Part shown: piece by piece, positions 1 to 4,997 of the stretch
Numbering within the stretch: position 1 is the first letter of the stretch
Layout: each line of letters starts with the position of its first letter
Source of the DNA: Albidovulum sp.
GTDB lineage: Bacteria > Pseudomonadota > Alphaproteobacteria > Rhodobacterales > Rhodobacteraceae
NCBI GenBank assembly: GCA_030837825.1
Contig: JAUQYB010000128.1
Span: 1-5,014, forward strand
Direction: 5' to 3'
DNA length: 5,014 bases
The notes under the pieces: model-generated
Databases searched by the model: none
What the model was told of the DNA's origin: nothing
Seen by the model: the letters and a program-made list of their open reading frames with translations, nothing else
Translations under genes and position numbers: made by a program

Positions 1-729
1 CATGGTGATCGCGCCGGCCAGCACCGGCAGGCAAAGCAGGATCATCCAGGCGGTGACGAAGATCGACCAGGCGAAGAGCGGCACCTTGTGCAGCGTCATG
101 CCCGGCGCGCGCATGTTGAGGAAGGTGGTGATCATGTTGATCGAGCCGAGGATCGACGAGGCGCCCGACATGTGCACCGCGAAGATCGCCAGATCCATCG
201 ACCAGCCGGCCTCACTGGTGGAAAGCGGCGGATAGAGCACCCAGCCCACGCCCGAGCCGGCCTGGTCGTTGCCGCCCGGTGCCAGGAGCGAGGCGACGCC
301 GAGCGACGTGCCGGCGACGAACATCCAGTAGGAGAGGTTGTTCATCCGCGGGAAGGCCATATCGGGAGCGCCGATATGCAGGGGCATGAAGTAGTTGCCG
401 AAGCCGCCGAACAGCGCCGGGATGACCACGAAGAACATCATCAAGACGCCGTGATAGGTGATCAGGACGTTCCACAGATGCCCGTTCGGCGTGCATTCGG
501 CGGCCGGGTCGGCCATGAACCGCGCGCCCTCGAGGCACATGTACTGGACGCCGGGCTCCATCAGCTCCATGCGCATGTAGACGGTGAAGAGGACCGAGAT
601 CAGGCCGACGACGCCGGCGGTGAAGAGGTAGAGGATCCCGATGTCCTTGTGGTTGGTCGACATGAACCAGCGGGAGAAGAACCCCGGTTGCCCATGTTCG
701 CCATGCCCATGAACGGCTGCATCCGCCAT
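1..729 (-). CDS. ctaD: Cytochrome c oxidase subunit I, aa3 type (N-terminal 243 residues; 3' end beyond window)
   Basis: This is the catalytic subunit of a proton-pumping haem-copper oxidase in the inner membrane, which passes electrons from cytochrome c to O2. The frame is open from the ATG at 727-729 to the left edge, and the translation follows Paracoccus/Rhodobacter CtaD almost residue by residue. A soluble N-terminus leads into the conserved [11 protein letters not shown] (24-34) and the first helix (about 30-52). His93 in TYHGVLMM is the low-spin haem a ligand (Paracoccus His94). Asp123 in [11 protein letters not shown] is the D-channel proton entry (Paracoccus Asp124), with channel Asn112 and Asn130. 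The LAPGGND and GWVLYPPLS loops and about five transmembrane helices are visible. The CuB and haem a3 ligands and the D-channel glutamate lie outside the window. GGGAG (736-740) sits 6 nt before the ATG and supports the start. cycA, encoding its likely electron donor, lies 162 bp upstream on the same strand. Confidence 0.97.
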   Translation of the reverse strand, partial: MADAAVHGHGEHGQPGFFSRWFMSTNHKDIGILYLFTAGVVGLISVLFTVYMRMELMEPGVQYMCLEGARFMADPAAECTPNGHLWNVLITYHGVLMMFFVVIPALFGGFGNYFMPLHIGAPDMAFPRMNNLSYWMFVAGTSLGVASLLAPGGNDQAGSGVGWVLYPPLSTSEAGWSMDLAIFAVHMSGASSILGSINMITTFLNMRAPGMTLHKVPLFAWSIFVTAWMILLCLPVLAGAITM

Positions 730-800
730 GCTGTTCTCCCATTACGGTGCGAAGCCCGGGGGCTGCGGCAGGCCGCTTCCCGAGGCGAGGCTACGGAATC

Positions 801-829
801 GTAATAGAGGGCAGAGCGGGCTTGGGCAA
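801..829 (-). promoter_or_regulatory. Candidate sigma70-type promoter for ctaD
   Basis: On the minus strand, TTGCCC (824-829) and TATTAC (801-806) are separated by exactly 17 bp. Each matches its sigma70 consensus at 4 of 6 positions. Transcription would start near 794 and give a leader of about 65 nt before the ctaD ATG at 729. A GANTC site (796-800) directly follows the -10. If real, ctaD can be transcribed independently of cycA. The call rests on motif and spacing only. Confidence 0.35.
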
Positions 830-847
830 TGACCGAAATAGGTGACA

Positions 848-869
848 GCGCGCGAAAAGGATCGCGCGC
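848..869 (-). terminator. Candidate hairpin terminator downstream of cycA
   Basis: GCGCGCG (848-854) and CGCGCGC (863-869) form a perfect 7-bp GC stem around an 8-nt A-rich loop, 22 bp past the cycA stop codon. On the minus strand it is followed by a sequence without a clean U-run, so it could be a weak or rho-assisted terminator, or a 3'-end stabiliser that allows some read-through into ctaD. Confidence 0.4.
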
Positions 870-891
870 CGCCAGATGCCGGTTGGGTCGC

Positions 892-1299
892 TTACTTCGC
901 GACCGAGGCCAGATAGGCCGCGACGTCCTCGCCGTGCTTGGCGAGCTTGAACGTCATCTTCGACTTGCCCGAACCGCCGTGGGTGTCGACGAAGGCCGTC
1001 GGGTCGGCCACGTATTCGGTCAGCAGCGCCTCGTCCCAGACCATGCCGGTGGCGCCGACGGCGAGGATGCCGTCACCATACTTGAAGTCGGGCACCGAAG
1101 CGACCGCACGGCCGACCACGCCGTAGAGGTTCGGGCCGGTCTTGCCGCCCTTCACGATCTCGGTGCCGTCGTCGGCAATGATCGAATGGCAGGCCTTGCA
1201 CTTCTTGAACTCGCTCTCGCCCTTTGCGGCATCGCCGTCGGCGAGCGCGGGGCCGGCGAGGGCGAGGGCGGCGGCAATGGCGATCAGTCTGGTTTTCAT
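892..1299 (-). CDS. cycA: Periplasmic cytochrome c of the c550/c2 type
   Basis: This is a soluble class I c-type cytochrome that shuttles electrons in the periplasm from the bc1 complex to terminal oxidases and, in denitrifying relatives, to nitrogen-oxide reductases. The 135-residue precursor begins with a signal peptide (Lys2 and Arg4, then an Ala/Leu core) that probably ends at ALA20 before DGDAAKGE. The haem motif is C34-K-A-C37-H38. The stretches GGKTGPNLYGVVGR and FKYGDG are typical of Paracoccus c550, and Met115 in KSKMTFKL is the sixth haem-iron ligand. There are two consecutive ATGs at 1302-1300 and 1299-1297. I chose the second because AAGGA (1306-1310) is 6 nt away from it and only 3 nt from the first, and because the family starts MK. 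The long acidic tail seen in Paracoccus c550 is absent, so the protein ends soon after its last helix. An FNR-type box lies upstream and ctaD follows downstream. Confidence 0.95.
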   Translation of the reverse strand: MKTRLIAIAAALALAGPALADGDAAKGESEFKKCKACHSIIADDGTEIVKGGKTGPNLYGVVGRAVASVPDFKYGDGILAVGATGMVWDEALLTEYVADPTAFVDTHGGSGKSKMTFKLAKHGEDVAAYLASVAK

Positions 1300-1386
1300 C
1301 ATCGGTCCTTCTCTTGCGTTCTGCGGAGGTGGCAACACAGCAGACGCGGTTCGCGCGCTGTTAGCATGGCGAATCTGCCCTGCGAC

Positions 1387-1400
1387 TTGAGTTAAGTCAA
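1387..1400 (-). promoter_or_regulatory. FNR-type box (TTGA-N6-TCAA) upstream of cycA
   Basis: The minus strand reads TTGACTTAACTCAA, a perfect match to the TTGA-N6-TCAA core bound by FNR-family regulators (FnrP, FnrL, Nnr). Its centre is about 94 bp upstream of the cycA ATG. A weak -10-like GCTAAC follows at 1360-1365. If it is used, transcription would start near 1353 and the box would be centred near -40.5, close to the -41.5 position of class II activation. The first half also reads TTGACT, a 5-of-6 match to a -35 element, with no good -10 at 17 bp. Activation is the favoured reading, but repression by blocking the -35 is possible. The sequence cannot tell an oxygen sensor from a nitric oxide sensor. 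Confidence 0.6.
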
Positions 1401-1541
1401 ATCAGGTCCCCTCCATATGAGCATTCGCCGCTCCGGTTGCGAATCCTGCCGCGACATCCCGCCGCACCTCAGGGCCAGGACGCGGCCGGATAGGCGGACG
1501 GTTGCACGGTGAGGCGAAAGGGCCGGGCGAAACTCCGCCGC

Positions 1542-2189
1542 TCAGCCGAAGACGCGGCCGAAGGTCGTCCTCAGCGCCTGGTCGAGATCGGCCATCGTCA
1601 CCGGCAGGCCGAGGTCGACGAGGCTCGTCACCCCGTGCTCGCGGAGGCCGCAGGGCACGATGCCGTCGAAATGGCTCAGGTCCGGATCGACGTTGATGGC
1701 AATGCCGTGGAAGCTCACCCAGCGACGGAGCTTGACGCCGATCGCGGCGATCTTGTCCTCGCGCGGGGCGCCGCCGGGGCCGGGCGCCGCGTCGGGCCGG
1801 ACCACCCAGACGCCCACCCGGTCGCCGCGGACCTCGCCCCTCACGTTGAACTCGGCCAGCGCGGCGATGATCCAGTCCTCGAGCCCGCGCACGAAAGCGC
1901 GGACGTCGCGGCCGCGGCGGTTGAGGTCGAGCATGACGTAGACGACCCGCTGGCCGGGCCCGTGATAGGTGTATTGCCCGCCGCGCCCCGCGACATGGAC
2001 GGGAAAGCGGCCGGGATCGGTCAGATCCTCCGGCCTGGCCGAGGTGCCGGCGGTGTAGAGCGGCGGGTGCTCCAGGAGCCAGATCATCTCCTCGGCGCGG
2101 CCGGCGGCGATGTCGGCCACGCGCTCCTCCATGAAGGCCAGCGCCCCCTCGTAGGGCACTGGCCCCCCGGTCGTCCGCCATTCCACCAT
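1542..2189 (-). CDS. lipB: Lipoyl(octanoyl) transferase LipB
   Basis: LipB moves the octanoyl group from octanoyl-ACP to a lysine of lipoyl domains (2-oxoacid dehydrogenases, glycine cleavage H protein) in the cytoplasm. LipA then inserts sulfur. The 215-residue length is normal for the family. Visible motifs in order are [13 protein letters not shown] (39-51), the [12 protein letters not shown] signature (69-80), the catalytic lysine K146 in [22 protein letters not shown] (159-171) and the acyl-accepting cysteine C180 in GIVPCGL. The Lys-Cys spacing of 34 residues equals that of the Mycobacterium enzyme (142/176). A Pro/Gly/Ala-rich loop (about 132-142) just before the catalytic lysine looks like a small insertion. 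The start is the ATG at 2187-2189; only a G-rich stretch lies upstream, with no strong Shine-Dalgarno sequence. cycA follows after 242 bp, so they are probably separate units. The next gene upstream is divergent. Confidence 0.96.
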   Translation of the reverse strand: MVEWRTTGGPVPYEGALAFMEERVADIAAGRAEEMIWLLEHPPLYTAGTSARPEDLTDPGRFPVHVAGRGGQYTYHGPGQRVVYVMLDLNRRGRDVRAFVRGLEDWIIAALAEFNVRGEVRGDRVGVWVVRPDAAPGPGGAPREDKIAAIGVKLRRWVSFHGIAINVDPDLSHFDGIVPCGLREHGVTSLVDLGLPVTMADLDQALRTTFGRVFG

Positions 2190-2330
2190 CGCCGCCCCCG
2201 GGTAGCCCCGCGCCGAAAGGCAGGAATTCCCGACTGGCGGGACCGCCCGCCCGGGCGCATCATCGCTTCATTAACCGCTTCCCCCGCATGTTTCACGGGG
2301 ATTTTGACCCAGGCAATTTTGGAGACACCC
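2190..2330. other. Divergent intergenic region between lipB and the 94-aa exported protein gene
   Basis: These 141 bp must carry the signals for both outward-facing genes. I see no pair of promoter hexamers good enough to report. CCCCG (2282-2286) and CGGGG (2296-2300) form a 5-bp hairpin with a 9-nt loop, followed by ATTTT (2301-2305) on the plus strand. It resembles a short terminator but has no gene behind it. The Shine-Dalgarno of the rightward gene is GGAG at 2321-2324. Confidence 0.6.
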
Positions 2331-2615
2331 ATGCTGAAGCTTTCGGCGTTTGCCGTCGCATTGACGATCGGCCTCGTTCTTACCTCCGCGATCATGGCCG
2401 CCCAGACCGAGGTCACGCGGCCCCATGCGCAGATGAACCGGCCGCTTTATGAAACGCTCATGGGGCGGGGGCGCGGGCACGGGCCCGAGCAGCGCTACCA
2501 CCGGCTGCGTTGCGCCGCCCCGTCCGCGGCCCAGGCGCCTGCACCGGGCACCCCCACCGGCAACGCCAACGCAATCGCGGCGCCGCAGATTCCCTGCGCG
2601 GCAGGAAAACAGTGA
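2331..2615 (+). CDS. Small exported protein of unknown function (94 aa)
   Basis: I do not recognise this protein. It begins MLKLSAFAVALTIGL, a signal-peptide-like hydrophobic segment of about 20 residues, with likely cleavage near AIMAAQ (residues 20-25). The remaining roughly 70 residues are basic and polar (RGRGHGPEQRYHRLRC, residues 46-61), followed by an Ala/Pro/Gly/Thr-rich stretch. The only two cysteines, C61 and C89, could form a disulfide in the periplasm. GGAG (2321-2324) lies 6 nt before the ATG, a well-placed ribosome site, and this with the signal peptide is the main evidence that the gene is real. It points the same way as the 497-aa exported protein 109 bp downstream, so the two may be co-transcribed across the hairpin at 2666-2695. 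Confidence 0.75.
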   Translation: MLKLSAFAVALTIGLVLTSAIMAAQTEVTRPHAQMNRPLYETLMGRGRGHGPEQRYHRLRCAAPSAAQAPAPGTPTGNANAIAAPQIPCAAGKQ

Positions 2616-2665
2616 TTGCCAGAACGCCTGCCGGGGTTCAGACTTTTGGCGCATTAAACAACGTA

Positions 2666-2695
2666 TTGGCGGGCTGGCTATTGCCGGCCCGCCGA
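2666..2695 (+). terminator. Strong GC hairpin between the two exported-protein genes (terminator or attenuator, no U-run)
   Basis: GGCGGGCTGGC (2668-2678) pairs with GCCGGCCCGCC (2683-2693) over 11 bp, with one G-U pair and a TATT loop. A T-G and a T-A pair extend the stem to 2666 and 2695. It lies 50 bp after the stop of the 94-aa gene and 29 bp before the start codon of the next gene. No T-run follows on either strand, so intrinsic termination is uncertain. It may instead partially terminate, protect the upstream mRNA 3' end, or shape the leader of the 497-aa gene. Confidence 0.5.
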
Positions 2696-2724
2696 ACAAT
2701 TGAGCCGGGATCAGGAGATTTGCC

Positions 2725-4218
2725 ATGAAAATGAAACAGCTCGCGGCGGCCGGCCTTGCGGTCACGGTCGGCATGATGCCGGGCGCCATTCCCGCCCCGG
2801 CCTATGCCGACGGCGGCGATGCGCTTGTGGGGGGCATCATCGGCGGCATCATCGGCGGTGCGATCGTCAATGAATCGCAGAAGAAGAAACGCACCACGAC
2901 GGTGGTGCGCAAGTCCACCAGTTCCGGCATGACCACGGCGCAGCGCGAGGCCAACCGCGAGGTGCAGGTCGCGCTCAACTACTTCGGCTACCCGGTGGGC
3001 ACACCCGACGGCGTTCTCGGCCGCAACTCCCGTTCGGCGATCTCGGACTACCAGATGACGCTCGGCTATCCGGCGACGGGGCAGCTGACCGAATACGAAC
3101 GCACGCTGCTCGTCGGCTCCTACCACCGCGGGGTGGCGGGGGGCGCGATGACGATGCAGCAGGCGGCGGCGAACCCGATGGGAATGCGCGGGCTCCTGCT
3201 GACCTGGCGCGACGAGGCCGCGGGCCTGCCCGCGCAGGGGCAGATGGCGGTGGTGCCGGCCATGCCGGCGGCGCCGGCCGCCCCGGTGACCGAGGCGGCG
3301 ATGCCCGAAGCCGAGCCGGCGGAAGAACCGGCCCCGGCCGCGACCGGCCTGCCGACCTTCCTCGGCGGCGCGGTGACCGAGGCCTCGCTCGCCTCGCAAT
3401 GCAACCGGGTGGGGCTGACGGCCTCGGCCGCGGGGGGCTATACCACGGTCGCCACGATGACCGACCCCGCCGCCGCGCTGGGCGAACAGTTCTGCCTTGT
3501 CCGCGCCTTCACCATCGCCGAGGGCGAGGAGATGGCCGCGCGCGTGCCCGGCGCCACACCCGAGATGATCCGCGAGCAATGCGCGGGCTTCGGTCCGGCG
3601 ATGAAGGCCGAGGTGGCGGCGCTGTCGCTCGACGCGGCCGACAAGGTGCTGGCCGACACCCGTGCCTTCGCGCTTTCCACCGGGATGGCGCCGGCACAGC
3701 TTTCCGCGACGGCGAAGATCTGCCTTTCGGTCGGCTATGCGCAGGACGACATGGACGTGGCGGTGGCCTCCAGCCTCCTTCTCGCGGCGCTGGGCGAGGG
3801 GGCTTATGCCGAGCTTCTCGGCCATCACCTGAGCCAGGGCTTCGGCGCCACCAGGCGGCCCGATCTCGCCTTCGACTGGTATGACATGGCGCTGAAGGCG
3901 GCCGACGTGTCTGGCAGCGTGCCCTTCTCGCCCGGCCAGCCGGACCGGATGCAGCTTGTCCGCAAGGCCGCCTACACGATCGCCGGCCGCGCCGACCAGG
4001 CCGCGGCACCCGAGACCGTGCCCGCCGCGCTGCCGAGCTTCGCAGCACCCGTCCCGGCCGAACCCGCCGCAGCCGACCCGGCCGCGCCGCAGCAGGCGGC
4101 GGCTGCCGACCCGGCCGCGCCCGCCGCGGCGGCGCCGACGCAGGCCTCGCTGACCGCCGATCAGGTGGATGCGCTGCCGCTGGCTGCCCGGCTGCCGTTC
4201 CTTCTCTTCCGCAACTGA
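2725..4218 (+). CDS. Exported peptidoglycan-binding-domain protein with glycine zipper and Ala/Pro-rich tail (497 aa)
   Basis: The exact role is unknown; the domains point to a cell-envelope protein. A signal peptide (1-28, ending APAYA before DGGD) is followed by a glycine-zipper stretch, GGIIGGIIGGAIV (36-48), which could insert into or pack against a membrane. A lysine/arginine/threonine segment comes next. Residues 75-130 read as a PG_binding_1-like domain (VQVALNYFGYPVGTPDGVLG, then SRSAISDYQ and TGQLT). A Pro/Ala/Glu linker (about 175-210) leads to a helical region with four cysteines, C226, C257, C286 and C333, enough for two disulfides. Residues 361-394 (QGFGATRRPDLAFDWYDMAL) resemble a single Sel1/TPR-like repeat. 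The tail (about 428-475) is Ala/Pro-rich, and the end is hydrophobic (LPFLLFRN). AGGAG (2713-2717) is 7 nt from the first ATG, which favours it over the ATG at 2731. A strong terminator follows 15 bp after the stop. Confidence 0.93.
   Translation: MKMKQLAAAGLAVTVGMMPGAIPAPAYADGGDALVGGIIGGIIGGAIVNESQKKKRTTTVVRKSTSSGMTTAQREANREVQVALNYFGYPVGTPDGVLGRNSRSAISDYQMTLGYPATGQLTEYERTLLVGSYHRGVAGGAMTMQQAAANPMGMRGLLLTWRDEAAGLPAQGQMAVVPAMPAAPAAPVTEAAMPEAEPAEEPAPAATGLPTFLGGAVTEASLASQCNRVGLTASAAGGYTTVATMTDPAAALGEQFCLVRAFTIAEGEEMAARVPGATPEMIREQCAGFGPAMKAEVAALSLDAADKVLADTRAFALSTGMAPAQLSATAKICLSVGYAQDDMDVAVASSLLLAALGEGAYAELLGHHLSQGFGATRRPDLAFDWYDMALKAADVSGSVPFSPGQPDRMQLVRKAAYTIAGRADQAAAPETVPAALPSFAAPVPAEPAAADPAAPQQAAAADPAAPAAAAPTQASLTADQVDALPLAARLPFLLFRN
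2833..2856 (+). repeat. Tandem 12-bp repeat coding for the glycine zipper
   Basis: GGCATCATCGGC occurs twice in direct succession (2833-2844 and 2845-2856) and encodes GIIG GIIG. The identity includes the third codon positions. Slippage here would add or remove four residues without shifting the frame. Confidence 0.85.
4072..4121 (+). repeat. 17-bp direct repeat in the Ala/Pro-rich tail
   Basis: GCCGACCCGGCCGCGCC is present at 4072-4088 and 4105-4121, 33 bp (11 codons) apart and in frame. Both copies encode ADPAAP. Recombination between them would delete 11 residues of low-complexity tail in frame. Confidence 0.8.
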
Positions 4219-4233
4219 GGTTCCGACCCGATC

Positions 4234-4267
4234 AGACGGGCGCATCCCGGCGCGCCCGTCTTTTTTT
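4234..4267 (+). terminator. Rho-independent terminator of the 497-aa protein gene
   Basis: AGACGGGCGC (4234-4243) pairs perfectly with GCGCCCGTCT (4252-4261) around an 8-nt loop, and the descending arm runs into seven consecutive T (4261-4267). It begins 15 bp after the stop codon and is the clearest terminator in the window. It also insulates the tRNA gene from upstream transcription. Confidence 0.95.
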
Positions 4268-4288
4268 CGCGCTGCGCCACGACCCCCC

Positions 4289-4317
4289 TTCACATCGCCA
4301 AAGCCTTTGGCTAAGTA
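4289..4317 (+). promoter_or_regulatory. Possible promoter of the tRNA-Leu gene
   Basis: TTCACA (4289-4294) matches the -35 consensus at 5 of 6 positions. Seventeen bp downstream lies TAAGTA (4312-4317), a poor -10 match. A GC-rich stretch follows, as is common at stable-RNA promoters, and the tRNA would begin about 34 nt after the start point. The upstream terminator means the tRNA should have its own promoter in this interval, but the -10 is weak. Confidence 0.35.
4297..4311. promoter_or_regulatory. 15-bp perfect palindrome upstream of tRNA-Leu
   Basis: GCCAAAG-C-CTTTGGC is a perfect 7+1+7 inverted repeat. It fills most of the spacer between the -35 and -10 hexamers proposed for the tRNA promoter, a position where a bound protein could affect transcription. 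No known operator is recognised. Confidence 0.5.
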
Positions 4318-4357
4318 ACGCCCACCTCGCCCGGGGGCAGTCGTTCCCAGGTCCGGT

Positions 4358-4444
4358 GCGGTTGTGGCGGAATTGGTAGACGCGCAGCGTTGAGGTCGCT
4401 GTGGGCTAACCCCCGTGGAAGTTCGAGTCTTCTCAACCGCACCA
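4358..4444 (+). tRNA. tRNA-Leu, anticodon GAG
   Basis: This is a class II (long variable arm) tRNA that reads CUC and CUU leucine codons. The acceptor stem GCGGTTG (4358-4364) pairs with CAACCGC (4434-4440), followed by discriminator A4441 and a genome-encoded CCA (4442-4444). The D-region contains GGTAGACGC. The anticodon stem is CAGCG/CGCTG (4385-4389 and 4397-4401) with loop TTGAGGT and anticodon GAG at 4392-4394. The variable arm (4402-4416) has a GGG/CCC stem. The T-stem GGAAG/CTTCT has one G-U pair and loop TTCGAGT. No element appears to have integrated at its 3' end. The marR stop codon on the opposite strand is only 14 bp away. Confidence 0.97.
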
Positions 4445-4458
4445 TCACATTCTCTTCC

Positions 4459-4875
4459 TCACAGCTTGTCGAGAAGCCCGATCAGGCGATCGAGGTCGCG
4501 CGCGCTGAGGTTCCGTGCCGTGCGCGCGGAAATCCGTGCCGCCACCGGCACCGCGCGGGCGAGAAACGCGCGCCCCGCCTCGGTCAGCGAAATCTCCAGC
4601 CGCCGCCGGTCGGTGGACGAGGGCAGCGTCTCGACGAAACCCTTCCTCAGCAGCCGGTCGACCACCCCCTTGGTCGTCGCCGCATCCATCGCGACGAGCC
4701 GGCCGAGGTGGTTTTGCGACAGCGTGCCTTCCGCGGCGAGCTTGGCCATCACCGCGAACTGCGGCGGCGTGAGGTCGGGCATCTCGGCGGCGAAAATCTC
4801 CAGGTGCCGCTGGTTCGCCAGCCGCAGCTTGAAGCCGATCTGATCCTCGAGCCGATAGGGTCTGTCGTCGGTCAC
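4459..4875 (-). CDS. MarR-family transcriptional regulator
   Basis: This is a cytoplasmic, dimeric winged-helix DNA-binding protein, 138 residues long (normal for the family). An N-terminal dimerisation helix contains YRLEDQIGFKLRLANQRH (7-24). The DNA-binding part follows: LTPPQFAVMAKLA (35-47), LSQNHLGRLV (52-61), a recognition helix around DAATTKGVVDRLLRKG (64-79), and the wing with the MarR signature D89-R-R-R then LTEAG (97-101). The C-terminal helices complete the dimer interface. It has no cysteine, which argues against thiol-based oxidation sensing of the OhrR type. The ligand cannot be read from the sequence. Translation starts at GTG (4875-4873); no in-frame ATG occurs before the DNA-binding domain. 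AGGAAGG (4887-4893) is 11 nt upstream, a little far. The inverted repeats near 4956-4983 and the divergent promoter suggest that it represses a neighbour outside the window and perhaps itself. Confidence 0.93.
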   Translation of the reverse strand: MTDDRPYRLEDQIGFKLRLANQRHLEIFAAEMPDLTPPQFAVMAKLAAEGTLSQNHLGRLVAMDAATTKGVVDRLLRKGFVETLPSSTDRRRLEISLTEAGRAFLARAVPVAARISARTARNLSARDLDRLIGLLDKL

Positions 4876-4906
4876 GCGCGCACCTGCCTTCCTGTCGCTG
4901 CCCGGA

Positions 4907-4934
4907 ATCCTAGTCGCCCCCGCGGCGAAGGCAA
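4907..4934 (-). promoter_or_regulatory. Candidate promoter of the MarR-family gene
   Basis: On the minus strand, TTGCCT (4929-4934) and TAGGAT (4907-4912) are 16 bp apart, each with 4 of 6 consensus matches. Transcription would start near 4900, just upstream of the Shine-Dalgarno sequence. A GANTC site (4905-4909) overlaps the -10. The inverted repeats at 4956-4983 lie about 22 bp or more upstream of the -35, so they would not block this promoter by simple overlap. Confidence 0.4.
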
Positions 4935-4955
4935 GGGCTCCGGCCGCGCCAGCTT

Positions 4956-4968
4956 ACGAAGAATTCGT
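4956..4968. promoter_or_regulatory. Inverted repeat ACGAA-N3-TTCGT in the marR divergent region
   Basis: This is a perfect 5+3+5 dyad (ACGAAGAATTCGT) just upstream of the -35 of the rightward promoter. It overlaps the next inverted repeat by two bases (GT at 4967-4968). It could be a second half-site of the same operator or a separate regulator site. Confidence 0.5.
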
Positions 4969-4983
4969 TTGACAGCAAACAAA
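4964..4983. promoter_or_regulatory. Likely MarR-type operator overlapping the divergent -35 element
   Basis: GTTTG (4967-4971) and CAAAC (4976-4980) form a perfect 5-bp dyad with a 4-bp centre. Two further A-T pairs lie outside one mismatch, extending it to a 20-bp imperfect palindrome (TT.GTTTG....CAAAC.AA). Its size and AT-rich character fit MarR-family operators. It covers the TTGACA -35 of the rightward promoter, so binding would be expected to repress that promoter. Confidence 0.55.
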
Positions 4984-4997
4984 ACCCGCCGCGTAAT
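4969..4997 (+). promoter_or_regulatory. Promoter for a rightward gene beginning beyond the window
   Basis: A perfect -35 TTGACA (4969-4974) and a -10 CGTAAT (4992-4997, 4 of 6) are separated by exactly 17 bp, the best sigma70-type pair in the window. The last four bases (5011-5014) read AGGA, a possible Shine-Dalgarno core, so a start codon probably lies within about 10 bp past the edge and the mRNA leader would be short. The -35 is embedded in the inverted repeat attributed to the MarR-family regulator. Confidence 0.6.

Noticed and set aside
88..804. 238-codon open frame on the plus strand opposite ctaD
   Set aside because: It is antisense to the near-perfect CtaD match, with His/Arg/Glu-rich composition typical of a shadow frame in GC-rich DNA.
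1300..1338. Upstream start at 1338 for cycA, giving 13 more residues
   Set aside because: The extension (MLPPPQNAREGPM) would place a charged, proline-rich segment before the signal peptide, and it contains the Shine-Dalgarno sequence of the internal ATGs.
1423..1444. ATTCGC-N10-GCGAAT inverted repeat downstream of lipB as a terminator
   Set aside because: It has a six-bp stem and 10-nt loop, is about 100 bp past the lipB stop, and has no T-run on the minus strand.
2304..2317. Possible second FNR-type box (TTGACCCAGGCAAT) before the 94-aa protein gene
   Set aside because: Only the TTGA half is intact; the second half reads CAAT instead of TCAA.
1509..2330. Long 5' extension of the 94-aa protein frame back to an ATG at 1509
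   Set aside because: It would run antisense through most of lipB. The well-spaced GGAG and signal peptide place the real start at 2331.
2638..4293. 551-codon open frame on the minus strand opposite the 497-aa protein gene
   Set aside because: It is Arg/Gly/His-rich with no recognisable domain, and it lies antisense to a gene with a Shine-Dalgarno sequence, signal peptide and recognised domain. High GC content keeps antisense frames free of stops. It also runs through the rho-independent terminator.
4358..4444. tRNA-Leu as attachment site of an integrated element
   Set aside because: No repeat of the tRNA 3' end, no integrase and no foreign genes are visible on either side within the window.
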